DNA of 64,000 nucleotides from Pyrenula massariospora (Eukaryota > Ascomycota > Eurotiomycetes > Pyrenulales > Pyrenulaceae): the NCBI GenBank assembly GCA_021030905.1, contig JAGFMI010000004.1:1798001-1862000 (forward strand), written 5' to 3'. Each line of letters starts with the position of its first letter. Within the stretch, counting starts at the first letter, position 1. The notes beneath the pieces were generated by a model. The model was not told the origin of the DNA, did not search any database, and saw nothing but the letters and a program-made list of their open reading frames with translations. This document shows positions 23,456-35,178 of this stretch, in pieces. The position numbers and the translations under genes were made by a program.

Positions 23456-26400
23456 CTACCTCTTCGCCCTCGTCCTCCCCGCGCCGCCCCACCCCGCCAG
23501 CTCACCCAACTCGTCATCCTTCAACCTCCGCTCCTTCTTTTCCACCTTCTCTCTCGCCCCCTTCCCCGTCTTCCTCTCAACCATAACCTCCCTCAACCTT
23601 TTCGACTCCTCCGGTTCTTCCCACAGCAACTGCGTCTGCGGCGGCAACTCGTCTTCGTCCAGTCCATTGGTGAACTGGGTCTCGGAGTCGGCGTAACGTG
23701 CCGAAAGGACGGACGAGAGGGAGAACGGAGCGGCGGCTGTCGTGGTGGCGGGAACGTCTGCATCATCTCTGGCGATGATCTGGGTAGCTATGCCTGCCAC
23801 AGATCGCGGCTCCGCCCGGCCGGTCAAGCCCCTAGGTAGGGTTTCGATCGAACTCCAGCCACTTCTCATTGCCATGCCGTGGCGGCTGGTAGGTCGAGAG
23901 GTGGCGTAGGCGGCAGATTCGCTTTCTGGTTCGGCAGAGCCGATGACGCTCCCGACGCCGTCGGTGTTGAGGCTGTCGATCGAAGAAGCACGCGTGAGCG
24001 GCGTTCGTCCAGTTGTTTGTTCATTGGTGTTGTTTGCAGAGTTTGTCTTTGGCCCGGTGGAGGATGAAGAATGATTTGATAGATTCGATAAAGCGCGGCC
24101 GAGCAGGCGGGGCTTTCTTTTCTTTGGAGTTTTGGACGGTGAGGAGGATGGGGATGTGGATTCGTTGGCTGTGGGCTTCGAAGCGGGCTTGCGCCGTAGG
24201 AGCTCATGGATAGCCGAATTTATGGAGGAAATAGTGTTGTTGTTTGATCGAGATGGCATATGGTTGAAGGTGTCCTGGCTGCTGGCTCCGCCGTCGTAGC
24301 GGGAGGGCACCTTCGATCTGTTTGGACTTTGAGGCTTTTCTCCTATCTTAGACTTGGATTTAGGTGGCGAGTTCGGGGAGATCTCCTGGAGAGGTTGGAC
24401 GCTAGGTGAGCGCGGCAGAGATAGGCTTGTCGACGGTCGGAGGGTGTCGGAGCCTTGGGAGTTGACGTTGTCGGACTCTTTTTTAGGATTTCTTCGTAAT
24501 CTGTCTGCTCCACGAGATTGGTGTTCTTTTCTTTTCGGAGACGAAGAGGTTGGTTCGGTTTTCTTCATATTTAAGGGTTTATTTGGCGAGGTCAGAGGTG
24601 CGGCCGGGTCAGATAGTTTTGAAACATTTTTGACAGGAGATGAGACTGTTTCTTTTTTCAGGTGCGCGCGAGTTCTGTGATCTTCTTCCAGAAAATCGGT
24701 TCCTGGTTTATGTTTTGGTTTTATGTCATGGATTGCTCTGCTTTCCGGTAGATGGCTTTCATTTACTGCAGATTTTCGTGTGAGATGGCTCTTCTCGGTA
24801 TTACTGGCACTTTGATTGCGTACATCGTTTTGCCTCTGCTGCTTAGCATTTTGAGCCTTCGCTTTTATAGCTGCGGGAGTTTTCACCAGATATGGCAAAA
24901 AATCCTCTTTTTTGCCAGAACGGATACAGCTCCATAACCAATCAGCTGTTACAATTGGAATTTTGTGGTGGTACGCATGCAAAAACTTTTCTTCCTTAGG
25001 CATGTGGAAGTTGGCTACCAGCACAGAAACTCGGGTCGTCAGAAATTCGTCATAGGTGGCACCTGCGCTGATTAGCAAAGGATTTCACCGATATTACACT
25101 TTCTCACCTAGAACGGTCACGAGTTTTTGTATATGTCTGGTCTCCCAAAGTCCAAAACCAGTTGCATTGATGACTAGATTGTGAAAACCTGTGTCTCATT
25201 AGCCAGACACTTCTGGCATTCCCATGCTGGGCCACGTTACCTTCGACGGGTACTTTGCCCGGGTGCTGTGCAGGTATGTAGTGTGATGGGTCCACAAACA
25301 TCTTTGTCTGCATGCATTGCTCTACCCAAAGGTCCGTCACCGTCTGAACAGGGTGCTTAAGTGCGCTAGAGTTGGGAACTTCTTCCACTTTAATAGTATG
25401 TGGAACGAGAATATACCGCTTGGTTGTCGATGCAACGTGGGAGTCAAGCGCAGAAACTTCATCCACAACTTGTCCAGCATTCTCAATGATAACTCGACGG
25501 AGTATTGATGTCTGATATTCAAGTCAGCCTTCGACCGTCTCAGCCGTATGAATGGAAAATGTACCTCTTTTTTACCAAAGCCACAGATATAGATTACACA
25601 GGAACTCATATACCCTGGCTTTGAAAGATTTTCCCGCGCTTCAGACTCTGTTGGAACGGGCGCTTCCGATCTAGTTTCGAGTGCAGCGCTGTCATTGTCT
25701 GATGTATTTGTAACAAACGACTTTGACTGCTCGACTTGAAGGCGTACATTCGACATCGATCTTGAAGGTCTTAACTGCGATCGTTCTGTGAGGTCTACCT
25801 GAGCGTCGCCTCCAACAATCTCGTCCCACATGCTATCGCTCTGGCTGTTCAGCTTCGCACTGTGGGTTCTTCGGAGTTTCCGGGGTCCATCATCTGGCCC
25901 CGCAGATTCTCGTGGCCGTTTTGCGAGTAGGGTTTGTCCCTTGCCTCCACGATTCCAAGCTCCGTTCCCTTGCTCGTCCAATGGCGTCGTCGGATGGTAG
26001 AGAGACTCTTCAAGGCTCATTCCACGATCCAAACTATCCTTCAGCCATTTCAACGATACTATCACAATCCCCCATTGCTGCGCATAAGTATATTTCTTTC
26101 CTTCTGGAGTTGCAGCGATCAGATGGGTAACACCAGTCCGGGTAAGATCGCCGCGGTAAAGGCCACCATTTTGTTCAATAGTGTCTTGTAGTTGAGCGCG
26201 GAGGGTCACTTGGGCAGATGTCAGTCTACTGAGTAGAAAAACCAATGGAAGCCCCACAGTCATGGAAACCGGTTATGCAAAGCGCCAATCCTTCAAAAGG
26301 CTTCCATCGATGTACTTCTTCCAGCGCTCCTAGGTCAATTTCATCCACAGAGATCCAGGCCTCTCGGACAGCGAGCAACCATTCTGGCCTGACTGTCTTA

Positions 26401-26712
26401 ATATCTTCCCGCTCTCGTGCAACGTATTTGTACTTCGGAGTTTTCGTCTCTCCGATGATTAAGTGGGTGACGTCGGAAGTCAAACTAAGCTGGTGCTCGG
26501 CTCCCATTTCAAGGCCGATGGCGGCAAGCTCAGACTGCACGATTATTAGCGATTTAGCCGTCAGCTGACTGCTGAACATACCCGTTGCTCCACAGCAATT
26601 GAGGTGCAGCAAAACACGACGCCAGAGAGCGGTTTCTCCTTGTCTGCATTCTATCAGTACCGGATCTGAAATTGAATTTTTGGGCTTTACCCAGTTTCGT
26701 GCTGTCCGCCAT
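23456..26712 (-). CDS. Multi-BRCT replication/checkpoint protein, TopBP1/Dpb11/Rad4(Cut5) homologue
   Basis: Seven exons (26712..26691, 26643..26582, 26534..26258, 26208..25565, 25511..25241, 25188..25108, 25062..23456) join in phase to 987 residues. Four BRCT repeats are visible. BRCT1 is at ~11-95 (PLSGVVFCCTS, TSDVTHLIIG, YKYVAREREDIKTVRPEWLL). BRCT2 is at ~106-200 (FEGLALCITGFHDLTLRAQL, TGVTHLIAATPEGKKY, QWGIVIVSLKWLKDS). BRCT3 is at ~323-415 and BRCT4 at ~425-520 (GATYDEFL, KIPIVTADWLWSCIRSGKK). The rest is disordered, with SP-rich and basic stretches. In yeasts this scaffold joins CDK-phosphorylated Sld3/Sld2 to origins and activates the ATR kinase checkpoint. The first exon is only 22 nt, and the third intron uses a weak GTGGGG donor. 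Confidence 0.9.
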
Positions 26713-27213
26713 GATGCTGAGCGGTCGCACCGTAGCTCGAGAGACATTTCCCCTTGCATTGTCTTTGGGGTTATGGATGGCCGTGTGGTGGGTGAAACCC
26801 CCGGTTATCTTGAAATGGCCCGTGCGCACTGAGAGACGCGGTCACGCGTGATGCGCGCATTCACCGTGAGGAGTCTCCAAGATAGGCAGGTTAGCCGGTA
26901 GCTGACCTGCCACGCCGTTTTCGCTCCGACCAGCCACCTGCTTGAACACAATCGACTATCCATGGACGTCTCTGGTCTCCCGGACAACTTTGCGCAAACC
27001 TCATTTGCGTGTCGCAAATATTGAGTATCATATTTGGAAGACGTTCACACGCCATCCAGCGACTCGTTGCGCTTTGAAACACTGCCTTTATCGATAGTCC
27101 TTACAGTGGTCACAGACCACCCCTCCTTGCCCACTCCGCACAACTGCCAGCCTCCAAGTCACCGTTTGGAACGCTCGCTTTGGCCTTGTCTCAGTCTCGA
27201 GTCACCCCTAACC
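26713..27213. promoter_or_regulatory. Bidirectional promoter region
   Basis: A 501-bp spacer separates the divergent starts of the TopBP1/Dpb11 homologue and the coiled-coil protein. An open frame extends upstream of the plus-strand ATG to 27034, but its translation looks random, and the ATG at 27214 has a better ACCATGG context. An inverted repeat GTCACGCGTGATGCGCG lies near 26850. Co-expression of the two flanking genes is plausible. Confidence 0.4.
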
Positions 27214-28707
27214 ATGGCAAATGAGGCCGAATCGCAAAATATGCAGGAGTCGATAATTCGAGAGACTCAAGTACCTTCCACTCCTCCCCCAGCTGCACCC
27301 AACGACCAATCTCCCAAGGCTGCAGACGTTGACAGTATTGCAAAATCCACTTCCGACGACGACAGAGTCGTCGCATCCCCACTGCTACGATCACAATCGA
27401 ATAACATGACTCCTCCGCCGTCATCTCAGATCCCTTCGCTCCGTTCGCCCAGAACAAGATCCACCGCCGGCCAAAATCGCGGATTGCCGAATTCTCCCCC
27501 GCCAACTATCAAGATCGGCCAAGCTGACAGCCTTCCAACGGACGATCACATCAATGGCCTCGACGATAATGAAAGCAAACAGGTCGCGAAGGATCTTCGC
27601 GCCGCGCTTGCCGAAGAGCGCATGAAAAGTGCGCATCTGCAACTCCAACATAATCTCCTGTCCATGGAAACGAGAGAATCAGCACAGAAGGCTGAGATCG
27701 AGCAACAGATGATGCAACGAGAGGTTGAGGTCCTACAAGCTGCGCACATTCGCCAGAAGGCCATAGCGGCTTCTCAGCGCAACATCTCATCTGCACCGCT
27801 TGCTCAGAATGAAGCGCTCACAGCACGGATTGAGATACTGGAACAAGAACTTGATACTACCAACAAAAAGCTTCGACGTGCCATCAGAGCTATTGAGGAG
27901 CGCGAAGACCTTCTGCAGGATGCTAACGAGGAGATTGCTCGTCTTAAAAAGCGAATCCGGGACAACAGAGAGCACTTCAATCGGATGAGAATGCAGAGTC
28001 CTATTCAATTCTCTCCACGTACCGACTTCATGACGCCGCAGCGTAAGGCACCTCCTCAGTTCCCAACCAGTGCTAGGTCGCAGGGAGGCAATTCAGATGC
28101 ATTCGCGTACCTTCTTGCTGCCGATCAAGTCCTGAGTCAGGAGCCAGCTAGCGTTCCATCCACGCCGACAAAGACATCATCTTCCAAGAACCGCTATGGT
28201 CATTTGCGCGGCGCCCAATCACTGTCTTCTATTCCAACAACGCCGCAATCTCGACCGGTCACTGCCGACCGAAACTTTCTAACCCCTCAAAACAGGGCTC
28301 CAATCGACCCACGGATTGCTTATTCAGCTCCTGCTTCCCAGATGGCCAAGGAATCAATGGAACGCAGCCGTCATGATAGGGACAGTACGATCTCTGTGTC
28401 TGATGACGAAGAAGCTATCACCGACGAAGAGGTTTTACCGTCCTCAGCTAGTGATCTTGCCACAAGTATGCTGAGGCGCAACCCCGGAAGCCAAGAAGAA
28501 CGAATAACATCCAGTCAAACCGAAAAATCGAGCAACCTACTTCAGAGCAAACTTTTTGGGAATATCAAAAAGCCTGGTAGTGATCGACCTGAACTGGATA
28601 AGAAGCGTATGATTAGCGCGGGTAATGATCATGTCTCTAGGAAGAAGGCGAAAATCAGTGAAGGCGTTGGTTTAGGTATTGGTTCCTGGGGAAAAGCAAG
28701 GACATGA
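27214..28707 (+). CDS. Coiled-coil protein with SP/TP-rich flanks, function unknown
   Basis: Single exon, 497 residues from the ATG at 27214. The N-terminal ~110 residues are Pro/Ser-rich with several TPPP and SPR motifs. Residues ~120-270 form a long coiled coil (KQVAKDLRAALAEERMKSAH, AEIEQQMMQREVEVLQAAHI, EILEQELDTTNKKLRRAIRA, DLLQDANEEIARLKKRIRDN). The C-terminal half is disordered, with repeated FLTPQ/TPQ-type sites, an acidic SDDEEAITDEEV patch and a basic KKRMISAGNDHVSRKKAKIS that may direct nuclear import. The divergent partner is a replication/checkpoint gene. I recognise no named family. Confidence 0.75.
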   Translation: MANEAESQNMQESIIRETQVPSTPPPAAPNDQSPKAADVDSIAKSTSDDDRVVASPLLRSQSNNMTPPPSSQIPSLRSPRTRSTAGQNRGLPNSPPPTIKIGQADSLPTDDHINGLDDNESKQVAKDLRAALAEERMKSAHLQLQHNLLSMETRESAQKAEIEQQMMQREVEVLQAAHIRQKAIAASQRNISSAPLAQNEALTARIEILEQELDTTNKKLRRAIRAIEEREDLLQDANEEIARLKKRIRDNREHFNRMRMQSPIQFSPRTDFMTPQRKAPPQFPTSARSQGGNSDAFAYLLAADQVLSQEPASVPSTPTKTSSSKNRYGHLRGAQSLSSIPTTPQSRPVTADRNFLTPQNRAPIDPRIAYSAPASQMAKESMERSRHDRDSTISVSDDEEAITDEEVLPSSASDLATSMLRRNPGSQEERITSSQTEKSSNLLQSKLFGNIKKPGSDRPELDKKRMISAGNDHVSRKKAKISEGVGLGIGSWGKART

Positions 28708-29258
28708 GGATATTTATTTTCAAGACTTTCTTGTTGGATCGGAATGCTACAACCTTGCTGATACTGGATTTCCAAGACATGAAGTTTGGCGTTGCAGGCT
28801 ACATAGAATCACATTAGAGGTATAAAGGTCGTACCATGTTGCAAGACTCTGCTGTAGCAATTTGAATCCCCTGCCAGCACGTAAGTTCGTTACGCAGCTC
28901 ATGAGATTGTACAAAAATATCCTCTTAACCAACACAAAACTTCTCGATCCATGCCCTCAAAGCTTGAGACACTAGTAAACAGTAGATCCTTTGTATTTTT
29001 GCCCACGAATCTACGTAGATTGTACCGAATCATACTGCTGCAACAGAGGCGTGGAACACCGGAGAGCATGAAACAAATGGGGACCAACGAAGGGCAAGGC
29101 TGAAGTCGTGTCTAGTTCTGGAAATTAGGGCTGAGATAGGGCTTTAGCCTTGTCTCCACCACCCGCACCCATCTCCGAAATTTGATATTGCCGAAGAATT
29201 GAGTAACGACGACCCCTTTCACCGTCATCTTCGCAAAGCTTGATCGCCATCTGACACA
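28708..29258. other. Intergenic region and eL13 promoter
   Basis: About 550 bp between the coiled-coil gene and eL13. It should contain the strong ribosomal-protein promoter, but no obvious TATA box or named element stands out. Short antisense frames only. Confidence 0.4.
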
Positions 29259-30207
29259 ATGGTAAGAGATACCAATGCTTAGTTGTTCGATAAAGAGCAT
29301 ACCTATCTGCCCGCATCTCTTCTCTAGTTGAAAGACGCTAATTCGCAACTTGTGCGTAGGCTATCAAGCACAACCAGACTATCCCGAACAACCGTAAGCG
29401 ATTGCATTTTCCACTAGGTTCGCTGACTTCAAACCAACTGACTTTGTATCTCAGATTTCCACAAAGACTGGCAGCGTCGGGTTCGCGTACACTTTGACCA
29501 GGTATCCTTGGACCAGCAACTTGTACCTATCGGAAATGTCTCTAACACACCGATTTTAGCCGGGCCGTAAGAGTCGCCGTCGACAAGCCCGTCTTGCCAA
29601 AGTTTCGAAAGTTGCACCTCGACCAGTCGATCGTCTCCGACCTGTTGTCCGATGTCCCACAATCAAATACAACCGACGTGTTAGAGCAGGCCGAGGATTC
29701 ACGTTAATGGAATTGAAGGTACACTAATAGCCATGGACATAATCTGCTAGCGGTGTCTTGATATTTATCTAATTGCCTCTCACACAGGAAGCTGGCATTC
29801 CCCGCGCTCTTGCACCTACAATTGGCATCTCCGTAGACCATCGCCGGAAGAATCTCAGCACCGAATCTCTCTCCGCTAACGTCGAACGCCTCAAGTCCTA
29901 CAAAGCACGCTTGATCCTCTTCCCCCGGAAATCTGGGCAACATAAGAGTCTGGACAGCAGCAAAGAGGAGGTTTCGGCCGTCAAGAAAGGTGAAGCTAAG
30001 CTGGCTGGTACCGTTCAAGGAGTCCTGCCTGTCAAGAACGTACATCCAGAGGAGGCGGTCACAGAAGTTTCAAGAAGCAAGATGCCGAAGGGCGACGAGG
30101 ATGCGTATAAGAAGTTGCGTCTGGCGAGAAGCGATGCGAGATTGATAGGCGTCCGGGAGAAGAGAGCGAAGGCAAAGGCCGAGGAGGCGGAGTCAAAGAA
30201 GAAATAG
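29259..30207 (+). CDS. RPL13: 60S ribosomal protein eL13
   Basis: Five exons (29259..29261, 29360..29393, 29455..29501, 29560..29718, 29788..30207) join in phase to 220 residues. The first coding exon is the start codon alone (ATG before GTAAGA); exon 2 supplies [11 protein letters not shown]. The rest is diagnostic of eL13: [75 protein letters not shown] and [20 protein letters not shown], then a Lys/Glu-rich tail ending ESKKK. It belongs to the large ribosomal subunit. Four introns in a short highly expressed gene are usual for filamentous fungi. Confidence 0.97.
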
Positions 30208-30892
30208 AGGAGCCTGACTTGAGAGGAAAACTTTACGCTTGGGAAGGATGTCAAGGACAGCTTTTCCAAAACTTGTCGGTCTGCAGAAGACCAACATTTG
30301 CGAACAATGGATGTCGTATTGGAGCTCCAGTTTCACAGCAATGACAATCGTCTGCGAATTGATTATGTCGTCCATCTTGTTGTTTCATTAACAATAAATC
30401 GTTTCGCAATCTTTCAATCGCCACAAAATAGCCAACCTTCCATCCTGAAGTTCTCGGATCAGCTGTTTGTCCGCTGTTCAGATACTAATTCAGGATCGAA
30501 ATTCGGCAAAGCCATGTTCATCTCGTCAAACTGGTTCTCAGCCTCTCAAAGCCCGGAGTATTGTACAGTACACCTTAGCGTGCAGGACATCCCCCCCCCT
30601 TCGGAAGCACGCATTAGACATGTTTATTTCTTATATCATCCTATATCTGTAGCACTACCTCTACCCCATGCCATATATCACATCCGTGCACGAGTTCTAG
30701 CCTCCGCGTAGCGCAAAGGAAAAGCCTGTAACCAAGTTTCTCTCATTATGACCAACGCTCCTAAGCATGCATGCTAAATCATACGCCCAAAAGTCCCCGA
30801 CCGGCATTCATTCCCAGTATAGAGCTAATATATATATGCGTATACCCCAAGCTCGCTAGACAAGCCAAACCTAACCCCGTACCTTCGCAGGC
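30208..30892. other. Convergent intergenic region
   Basis: About 685 bp between the 3' ends of eL13 (plus) and the sugar permease (minus). A 137-codon plus frame (30298..30711) has no domain. Contains a CCCCCCCC run near 30590. No RNA gene recognised. Confidence 0.4.
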
Positions 30893-33169
30893 TCATTCTC
30901 CTACGGCGAATCGTTCATGGTCCCGCTTCGTGTCTTCGACGATGCGCTCCGCCTGCTCGCCCTGCGCCGCCTCAGTCCCGTCGAGCAGGTTGTTGATCTT
31001 CGTCTTGGCGAAGTTGCGGGCAGGGATTTTGTTTGACTGGTGTGGCGGGGGTGGTGGTGTTAGTTTCAGTTTCAGGTTCGTATTCGTGAGGGGATTGCAT
31101 TTCATGTCGTTGGGGTGGGGGGGGGGATGATCAAGGGTTGGCTTACGAAAAGAATGTCCAGCTCCGCATACGTTCTGCCCTTCGTCTCCGCTGGAAGATA
31201 TTAGCTAGAGATAGATCATTGTGATTAGGTTACGTACGCAGCCGGAAATACAAATACGTATTCATCAACAGGTTGATCCCCGCCCAGAAGAAGCAAGCTT
31301 TAGGACCCCAATTCCAAGCGGAGGAGTTGAATTGGCGGTAGGAGATGATGTTCACAAACGCAAGGTTGATGATGTTGTAGGCATTTCTGGCCAAGACGAT
31401 AGACTTTGCGCGGAGGCGGGTGGAGGGGATCTCAGAGACGATGGTGTAGACTACCGGACCGACCGAGAAGTCTGCCGTCGCGGAGAGAAGAAGGACCATG
31501 GTGCCTGCTGTCCAGGAGGTAGCTGTTGTGGGATGTGAGGGGATTCCCATTCCGCCCGCAACGCTGCGTACAAGGTCAGTTGGATGAGATGATAAAGAAG
31601 GAAGCGGCAAGTACGTACAGAAGCAGCACGAACATCACACACATGCCATAGCACATGAGCTTCTTGCGCCCGACCTTGTTGAGGACGAACCACGATGCAA
31701 TCGTGCCAGCGGCACCAATGGCTGTTTGGCCCCACGACAGGCTGTATGCGTCGTCTGTTCCAATGCCAGCTTTCACGTAGAAATAAGATGTCAGTCCGCC
31801 GACGACGGTTCCGGAAAGGGTTTGAGCGATCCATGTCATACAGACGATTTCGGTGCGTCGGCCGTCCGTGCCTTTGAAGCAGTCCCAATATGAGGTTCCA
31901 GCAGCAGCTTGCTTTTCCATTTCATTTGTATAGATCATGACTGCGACTGTTATGTTATCGCTCTTAATGAATTATTTTGGTTGAGACTTACGAGCCATAG
32001 TACGGTCGGTATCACGTTCATCAGATCCGACCTTCCTGGCTAGTCTCTCCAAAGATTTGCGAGCTCGGTCATGATGACCCTTTCGCATACACCACCATGG
32101 TGACTCTGGCGCGAGGGCAGTGCCTACCATAATCGGTATGGGCCATATCCACTGTAGGGCAAACGGTATCCTGTAGCTTCAAGGGGTTAGTGGTGGCTCT
32201 ATTCATGTTATGAAAGACTCACGCCCAATTATCTTCTCGATCAACAAGTGCCCGAAGGACCCCAGCAGAAATGAACTGCCCAAAGATCCAGCAAAGGTTG
32301 ACGTAGGCGGTCAAATAGTGGCGAAGAGGTACCGGACAGACTTCTGCTGCATAAGCTGTTGTCATCGTCTACGGAATTAGCATTACCTATAGCCATTTAC
32401 CGGAGGACCTACCTGGAATACACCCCAGCTAATCCCTTGGAATATTTGTCCAACAAGGAAAATGGTAAGAGTTTGAGCATAGAAAGGGATAAAGATGAAT
32501 CCGATGAGAGCGAACAATGCAGCATTAAGAGTCCATCGGTATCCCACTCGCTCGGACATGAATCCGGCAATCTGTCGGCGTCAGATTTCACTAGCAACGT
32601 ACTTGCAGTCAGCTTAAGCCTTACCTGAAGACCAATAACCTCCCCGCAATTAGTTGCAGCACCGATGCCATTCTGCCATGAAGGCGGAATATTCAACGTC
32701 CCATCAGGGGCCTTAATCCCAAACACCTTAAGAAAGGACGGGTAGGCATTGACTATTCCTTAGCATTTCCGGGTATAGAGTAAATCTGATTTGATGACTT
32801 ACACGAGCCGCATACGGCGGTATCGTAGCCTTCCATTATGAGTGCAGATGACAAAATGATGCTCCAACCAATTGCTTTAGGATAGACCCGGAAAGCGGTG
32901 AGCAACTTCATATCTCTTTCTCGCTCATTCGCCTCGTTTGCCTCGTGAACAAGCGTCTAACACATCATCAGAGTAGCCATTCCCAAAGGACTTTGACAGA
33001 GTTTTACCATGAAGTCATCGACGTTTGCTGCGATGCCATTGGCGACTGCGTCATTGATCTGAGCAGACTCATGGAGGTCTCTTGGATGAGATCCATAGCC
33101 AGGTTCGGATTTTTCTATGTGCCTGGGATCGCCACCTTTCTTGTTATCTGTGTCATTTTGAGGATCCAT
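30893..33169 (-). CDS. MFS sugar permease, maltose/alpha-glucoside type
   Basis: Ten exons (33169..33008, 32956..32803, 32752..32625, 32571..32413, 32368..32223, 32170..31992, 31940..31619, 31563..31238, 31190..31147, 31036..30893) join in phase to 587 residues. Family features are the N-terminal EANERERDMKLL then FRVYPKAIGWS, GYDTAVCGSFNAYPSFLKVF, IAGFMSERVGYRWT, PVPLRHYLTAYVNLCWIFGQ, PESPWWCMRKG, LMIYTNEMEKQ and the signature RLPETKGRTYAELDILF. Twelve TM helices are expected. The pattern matches fungal MAL61/AGT1-like H+ symporters, so maltose or other alpha-glucosides are the likely substrates. No alpha-glucosidase or MAL regulator lies beside it. The last intron contains a long poly-pyrimidine run. 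Confidence 0.92.
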
Positions 33170-33997
33170 ATTGCTCGCTCAGATAGGTATGTAGGCAGCG
33201 GGTATAGCCAGGTAAGTTGGTTCCTTCGTGGGTGGAAAGTTCTGGCTTTCGTAGCGGCCACCGCTGGAGTGAGGAAACTTCGACATATCCTGCCTTCGAA
33301 ATGCACTTTACTCTAAGTCCCGGCGAGAATGAGTGGTGGGCAAGGTTGCGCCGATGCAGTCAAGGGAGGTGCGGGGTTTTCCTAAGTCGGTATGCGGAGG
33401 TGTAAATCCTGGATAGTTGCGATGTCACGTGGTTTGGCTCTCAGAGGGGCTCCCCAAAAGTCTCTACACTTAAGAACGCTGATCCATCTAGACGCTACAC
33501 ACCATAACACCAGGCTGTGCTCAAATCTGCAAGCAGATCCTTAAAGATCTGTGATTGTATTGGCATAATGAAAGTGTGAGATTAGGGAAGATGCTTTGGA
33601 CAAAAGCGGTGTGTCAGATAATGCAATTGACAACTTAGTAATCCTGTTGTGTGTCGCTATGATTTAGATAAAGATTAAGAAACGTGCAGGAAACTGGTCA
33701 AAACAGCGTGGAAACGCCAGACACCTTTGAAATGAATCATGATTCCGCAAGAAGCCTGTTGCGTTAAAGGAATGATCTCTCCATTGATTGACTTAGTCTG
33801 AGGAGCGTTTAAAGAGAGTGGAAACATTGCGAAAGTAGCAAAAAGACAGTAAAGATGAAGGAACACCAGGCAATTCCGACAAAAGGACATACTAGAAACT
33901 CTAGGGTTGACTGAAAGGCTCTCAGGATCGGAGGCTTCGCTCCTGTCTCTGACTGGCGTTTCGTACTAAAATCAAGTGATGGACTTCTGTAGAACAT
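33170..33997. other. Intergenic region
   Basis: About 830 bp between the permease start and the 3' end of the acidic secreted protein. Minus frames 33675..33890 and 33809..33997 continue past that gene's stop but lack features. Contains the permease promoter. Confidence 0.4.
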
Positions 33998-35178
33998 TTA
34001 TTGAGTCCCAGACAGAGAGCCTGAGCTTGCCTTCTTGTTGGAAGAACCTTTCTGCTTCGATGAGCCTTTCTCGGCCGAGGTCTTCTTCTGGTCCGTAAGA
34101 TCATTGTTATCGTTCTTGTTGTCGCCATCATCACCGCCTCCATTTTTAGGAGAAACGCCGTCAAGGTCACCGCTGTCAGCAGGTTGGTCATCATTTAGAC
34201 TACCCTCATCGTAATCGTTGCTTGGCGTATCATCATCATCATGGTAATCTTCATCGGCACCTTTTCCCTTAGCGGCGTTCTTGCCGACTGATTTTTTGCC
34301 ATCTGACGGTTTTCCTTCGTTTCCGGCTATGCCGTCGTCGTCTAAACGGTCGTCATTGTTGAGCGAGTTATCCGTATTGGAGGGCTCATTGTCGTTGAAA
34401 GCTTCATCATCGAAAGAGCCACTCTCATCGGAGGAGCTTGCATGGTCAGGACTATTCTTGCTAGGGGAAACCTTATTGTGGTTAGAACTAGTCTTGCGGT
34501 TATCACTGGATTTTTCGGAGTCAAATTTGGTCCCATCGTCCGACAATCCGTCACCAATGCCGAAATTGTCATTTCCTGAATTTTTGAATCCGTTTGAGTC
34601 ACCAGAGCCTGATGACTTCTTATTAGCGATCACCTTGGATTTTTTGGGAAGCGCCGTTACCGAAGTCTGAATTCCCAGAATTACCTGAGTTATCTCCTGG
34701 TTCTAAAATACCCCGGTCATCATTCTCACTGCCACTGTCACCGCTTGAATGGCCTCCTAGAAGCGACTTTGCCAGGTCTCCGAGCCTTGACCTACTTTTA
34801 CCGGATGGTCGGGCCTTGTGGGTATCCGTGGTTGCGACTGGCCCTTTGCCAAATGGGACAGGGAGAGGCTCGAGCATATCAACATCCGGCGGAATATTGA
34901 CTGAGCCAGGGGAAGCCGCGGGAAGCGGAGAAGATGTGTCGCTTGGATCATCCCCTCCGCCTGTGACGACGTCTTTGAATTGATCGAACTTATCTCCCCA
35001 ACTAGAACCCTTGGTGGCGGGCTTAGTGGATCCTTTTGGCCTGTATTGGGCATTAGCACTGATCCGCACTGAACTAGCTTGATTATCACACTGACATCTT
35101 GAATCTAGGTAGACCCTCACATTCATTGACCAGCAGGACGACAAGAAGGAAAACAAGGGATCTTTTCGGATACATCAT
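33998..35178 (-). CDS. Secreted acidic low-complexity protein
   Basis: Three exons (35178..35121, 35068..34661, 34608..33998) join in phase to 358 residues. A signal peptide (MMYPKRSLVFLLVVLLVNEL, then RISANA) leads into a protein dominated by Ser, Gly, Asp, Asn and Lys. The C-terminal ~200 residues are strongly acidic with imperfect repeats of DDD, GNS, SDD and KGSSKQKGSS types. The second intron (52 bp, GTAACG...CAG with GCTAAT branch) is inferred because the upstream frame otherwise stops just where the second frame opens. A short amphipathic stretch, SSWGDKFDQFKDVV, is the only part that looks ordered. No family recognised; a cell-surface, matrix or effector-like protein is possible. Confidence 0.55.

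Noticed and set aside
27034-27213. N-terminal extension of the coiled-coil protein
   Set aside because: The extension lacks sensible composition, and the ATG at 27214 has a strong ACCATGG context.
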